Below, piece after piece: positions 5,169 through 6,862 of a DNA stretch of 6,862 nt (position 1 is its first letter; each line of letters opens with the position of its first letter). This DNA is from an uncultured Collinsella sp. (GTDB taxonomy: Bacteria > Actinomycetota > Coriobacteriia > Coriobacteriales > Coriobacteriaceae), in assembly GCA_902464965.1 (NCBI GenBank), contig CABQLI010000092.1, positions 1 through 6,862 on the forward strand. The letters are read 5' to 3'. The position numbers and the translations under genes were made by a program. The notes beneath the pieces are model-generated. The model made no database searches, was not told the origin of the DNA, and was given only the letters and a program-made list of their open reading frames with translations.

Positions 5169-5810
5169 CTACTCCTCGCCTGTCAGCTTGGCGGACAGAT
5201 GCTCGAGCGCGTGGAAACGATGGCTGATGGCGTTCTTCTCGTCAGCCGTCAGCTCGGCCATGGTCTTGCCCGGCGTGTCGACCGGCAGGAACAGCGGGTC
5301 GTAGCCAAAGCCGTGATCGCCGCGGCCCTCGTGCGCGATAACGCCCTCGCAGGCGCCCTCGCCATAGGTGACCAAACCGTCCGTGTCGATGAGCGCGACG
5401 ACGCTCATAAAGCGCGCAGTGCGGCCCTCGTCGGCCACGCCCTCCAGATTCACGAGAAGCTTGGCGTTGTTGGCGGCATCGTCTCCGTGCACGCCCGCAT
5501 AGCGTGCGCTATACACGCCAGGCTCGCCGTCCAGGGCATCAACGACCAAGCCAGAATCATCGGCAATGGCCATAAGGCCCGTCTCCTCAACCGCAGCCTG
5601 CGCCTTGATGATGGCGTTCTCCAAAAACGTCGTGCCGTTTTCCTCGGGGTCCTCAAAATCGCCCAGCTGGCCGAGCGCCACAAAGCGAACCTCGGGCATG
5701 ACCTTGCCCAAAATGGCCTCGATCTCGGTGAGCTTATGAGCGTTTCCGGTTGCCACGACGATGGTCGCCGCCGGGTCGAGGGTGTCGATGTCGATCTTCT
5801 CAAGTGCCAT
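5169..5810 (-). CDS. rdgB: Non-canonical purine NTP pyrophosphatase (ITP/dITP/XTP), RdgB/HAM1 family
   Basis: Hydrolyses ITP, dITP and XTP to monophosphates, keeping deaminated purines out of RNA and DNA. The 213-aa product carries VVATGNAHKLTEI (18-30; TGN plus Lys26 for phosphate contact), TFLENAIIKA (61-70), ADDSGLVVDAL (83-93) with the likely catalytic Asp85, GEPGVYSARYAG (95-106), GFGYDPLF (167-174; base pocket) and EKNAISHR (191-198). All expected motifs are intact. The N-terminus is about a dozen residues longer than in E. coli RdgB. I keep it because GGAGG lies 6 nt before the ATG at 5810. It runs directly into dtd. A TGCTATAGA box at 5835-5827 resembles an extended -10, but would start RNA inside the ribosome-binding site, so I do not call it a promoter. 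Confidence 0.96.
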   Translation of the reverse strand: MALEKIDIDTLDPAATIVVATGNAHKLTEIEAILGKVMPEVRFVALGQLGDFEDPEENGTTFLENAIIKAQAAVEETGLMAIADDSGLVVDALDGEPGVYSARYAGVHGDDAANNAKLLVNLEGVADEGRTARFMSVVALIDTDGLVTYGEGACEGVIAHEGRGDHGFGYDPLFLPVDTPGKTMAELTADEKNAISHRFHALEHLSAKLTGEE

Positions 5811-5913
5811 AACTGGCCTCCTTGTCTCTATAGCAATACCGCGCCGAGGGCGACGAGGGCCTCTGCCTCTCCCCTCTCAATCAACGGCAGTCTTGTGTCT
5901 AGACGTCTCCGCA

Positions 5914-5952
5914 GATAAAACCTACCAAAATAAACCTGTCCCTTTTGGCAGG
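5914..5952 (-). terminator. Probable terminator immediately after rph
   Basis: On the minus strand CCTGCCAAAA (5952-5943) pairs with TTTTGGTAGG (5930-5921) over 10 bp with one G-U pair, loop of 12 nt, followed by TTTTAT. It starts on the base after the rph stop. A competing smaller hairpin, CCTGCC with GGGACAGG (bulged A), followed by TTTATTTT, uses the same left arm. The rest of the 142-bp gap to rdgB (about 5811-5913) shows no clear feature. Confidence 0.65.
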
Positions 5953-6678
5953 TTAGGCGAGGGCTTGGCGCTGGAGCTCGATGAGCTCGGCGATACCTTT
6001 GTCGCCCAGGTCGAGCAGGGCGTTGAGGCGTTTGCGGTCAAAGGGCGCCTGCTCGCCGGTGCCCTGGAGCTCGATCATCTCGCCGGTGTCGGTGGCGACG
6101 AGGTTCATGTCGACCTCGGCATGACTGTCCTCGGAATAATCGAGGTCAAGCAGCGTATTGCCGTCGACAACGCCCATGGAGATGGCAGCCACCTGGCCGG
6201 TAAGCGGGATGCGCTCGATCTTTCCCGCCTCGACCCACATGGCGAGGGCGTCGCGCAGCGCCACCCAGGCGCCGGTAATGCTCGCTGTACGCGTGCCGCC
6301 ATCGGCCTGAATCACATCGCAGTCGACGGTGACGGTGTACTCGCCGAGCGCCTTCATGTTGACGACGGTACGCAGGCTGCGGCCAATGAGGCGCTCGATC
6401 TCCATGGAGCGGCCCTTGCGGTTGGCGTGCTCGCGCTTGCAGCGCTTGCCGGTCGATGCCGGCAGCATGGCGTATTCCGCGGTCACCCAGCCGGCCTTAG
6501 CTCCCTTTCGCCAGCCCGGCACGCCCTCCTCGATAGTGGCGGCGCACAGCACGCGCGTGTCGCCGAACTCGGCCAAACACGAGCCGTGGGCGTGCTTCAT
6601 GACGCCACGGGTGAGCTTAACGGGGCGCAACTCGTTGGCGGCGCGACCGTTAGCGCGGTTGACCTGCATGTACTCCAT
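5953..6678 (-). CDS. rph: Ribonuclease PH
   Basis: Phosphorolytic 3'-5' exoribonuclease that trims tRNA precursors and other RNAs, releasing nucleoside diphosphates; assembles as a hexamer of dimers. The 241-aa product has the usual length. Motifs in order are RPVKLTRG (18-25), KHAHGSCLAEFGDTRVLCAA (28-47), GWVTAEYAMLP (63-73), GRSMEIERLIGRSLR (89-103), VDCDVIQADGGTRTASITGA (118-137, with the phosphate-binding Arg130-Thr131) and LDLDYSEDSHAEVDMN (177-192, with the acidic residues of the active site). Nothing essential appears to be missing. I chose the ATG at 6678, with AAAGGA about 7 nt upstream, over the ATG at 6669, whose GGAG is only about 3 nt away. It follows the murI stop by 54 bp, the murI-rph order common in Gram-positive bacteria. 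Confidence 0.97.
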   Translation of the reverse strand: MEYMQVNRANGRAANELRPVKLTRGVMKHAHGSCLAEFGDTRVLCAATIEEGVPGWRKGAKAGWVTAEYAMLPASTGKRCKREHANRKGRSMEIERLIGRSLRTVVNMKALGEYTVTVDCDVIQADGGTRTASITGAWVALRDALAMWVEAGKIERIPLTGQVAAISMGVVDGNTLLDLDYSEDSHAEVDMNLVATDTGEMIELQGTGEQAPFDRKRLNALLDLGDKGIAELIELQRQALA

Positions 6679-6695
6679 AGAAATATCCTTTCGGC

Positions 6696-6733
6696 AAAAG
6701 ATGTGGCGAAGGCTTTGGCGGCTGCCTTACATC
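6696..6733 (-). terminator. Terminator-like hairpin between murI and rph
   Basis: On the minus strand GATGT (6733-6729) pairs with ACATC (6704-6700) and AAGGC (6728-6724) with GCCTT (6713-6709). There is a 4-nt bulge on the right side and a 10-nt loop. TTTT follows (6699-6696). The stem begins in the murI stop codon and the T-tract ends close to the rph ribosome-binding site. It may be a weak terminator or an mRNA-stability element. The bulge lowers confidence. Confidence 0.4.
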
Positions 6734-6862
6734 TATTTCAGCTCATCGATATCGATATGTTCGATGCTCTTGAGCGGCTGACCAAAGATAAAGCTACCCG
6801 CCACCGCAAACTCGGCAATGTTATCGGCCGTCGTGGCAAAACGATGCTGCGGCTCGGCGGCG
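6733..6862 (-). CDS. murI: Probable glutamate racemase, C-terminal end (partial)
   Basis: Only the last 42 codons are in the window; the gene continues beyond the right edge. The visible tail contains HRFATTADNIAEFAVAG and ends FGQPLKSIEHIDIDELK, then TAG (6735-6733). The pattern F-x-T-T-x-D, an F about six residues later, then a terminal valine- or isoleucine-rich strand, is how glutamate racemases end. Position directly upstream of rph also matches the common murI-rph order. The enzyme would supply D-glutamate for peptidoglycan. The catalytic cysteines lie outside the window and cannot be checked, so the call rests on this tail and the neighbourhood. Confidence 0.72.
   Translation of the reverse strand, partial: AAEPQHRFATTADNIAEFAVAGSFIFGQPLKSIEHIDIDELK

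Noticed and set aside
5827..5835. TGCTATAGA as a promoter for rdgB-dtd
   Set aside because: It looks like an extended -10, but transcription would begin around 5820, inside the rdgB Shine-Dalgarno sequence (5821-5817), and there is no -35 at proper distance.
5886..5915. Overlapping short palindromes AGACGTCT and GTCTAGAC near 5899-5909
   Set aside because: Each is only 8 bp, with no promoter boxes in proper position around them. Short palindromes of this size occur by chance.
4689..5918. 409-codon plus-strand open frame opposite dtd and rdgB
   Set aside because: It is antisense to two genes with complete family motifs, starts inside the palindrome region and lacks a ribosome-binding site. 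Long antisense frames are common in high-GC coding DNA.

Overview
The window is a stretch of a high-GC bacterial chromosome, most likely from the class Coriobacteriia (Actinomycetota) and probably Collinsella or a close relative. That placement is an inference. It rests on base composition, actinobacteria-like neighbourhoods (murI-rph-rdgB), the Veg-IspE pairing also seen in low-GC Gram-positives, and a lysyl-tRNA synthetase carrying an extra C-terminal tRNA-binding domain. It was not checked by any search. Every gene I can support lies on the minus strand, so the window reads from right to left.

In order of transcription: the 3' end of a probable glutamate racemase gene (murI, 6733-6862); rph, RNase PH (5953-6678); rdgB, ITP/XTP pyrophosphatase (5169-5810), tightly followed by dtd, D-aminoacyl-tRNA deacylase (4719-5165); veg (4239-4535), tightly followed by ispE, the CDP-ME kinase of the MEP isoprenoid pathway (3340-4236); tRNA-Pro(CGG) with encoded CCA (3214-3290); tatA (2826-3101); greA (2249-2719); and lysS (205-2169). 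Well-formed hairpin terminators follow tRNA-Pro, tatA, greA and probably rph, so the region looks like a row of short transcription units rather than one operon. Candidate promoters are visible in front of veg and tatA. The tatA promoter has a 21-bp dyad filling its -35/-10 spacer.

Functionally this is housekeeping: tRNA maturation and translation quality (rph, dtd, tRNA-Pro, lysS), nucleotide-pool cleaning (rdgB), transcript-cleavage rescue of RNA polymerase (greA), export of folded proteins (tatA), wall precursor supply (murI) and isoprenoid supply (ispE).

The least ordinary content is non-coding. Three copies of a near-perfect palindrome (GTTACGCGG.../...CCGCGTAAC, 12-13 bp arms, 3-4 nt loop) occur in the window. 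Two of them start 0-3 bp after a stop codon (dtd and lysS). The third lies 2 bp after another in-frame TAG in the lysS 3' region. Their stems vary by paired changes that keep base pairing. Downstream of lysS two copies form a 94-bp-period tandem that also includes a diverged 44-bp flank. No CRISPR array, transposase, phage gene or defence system is visible.
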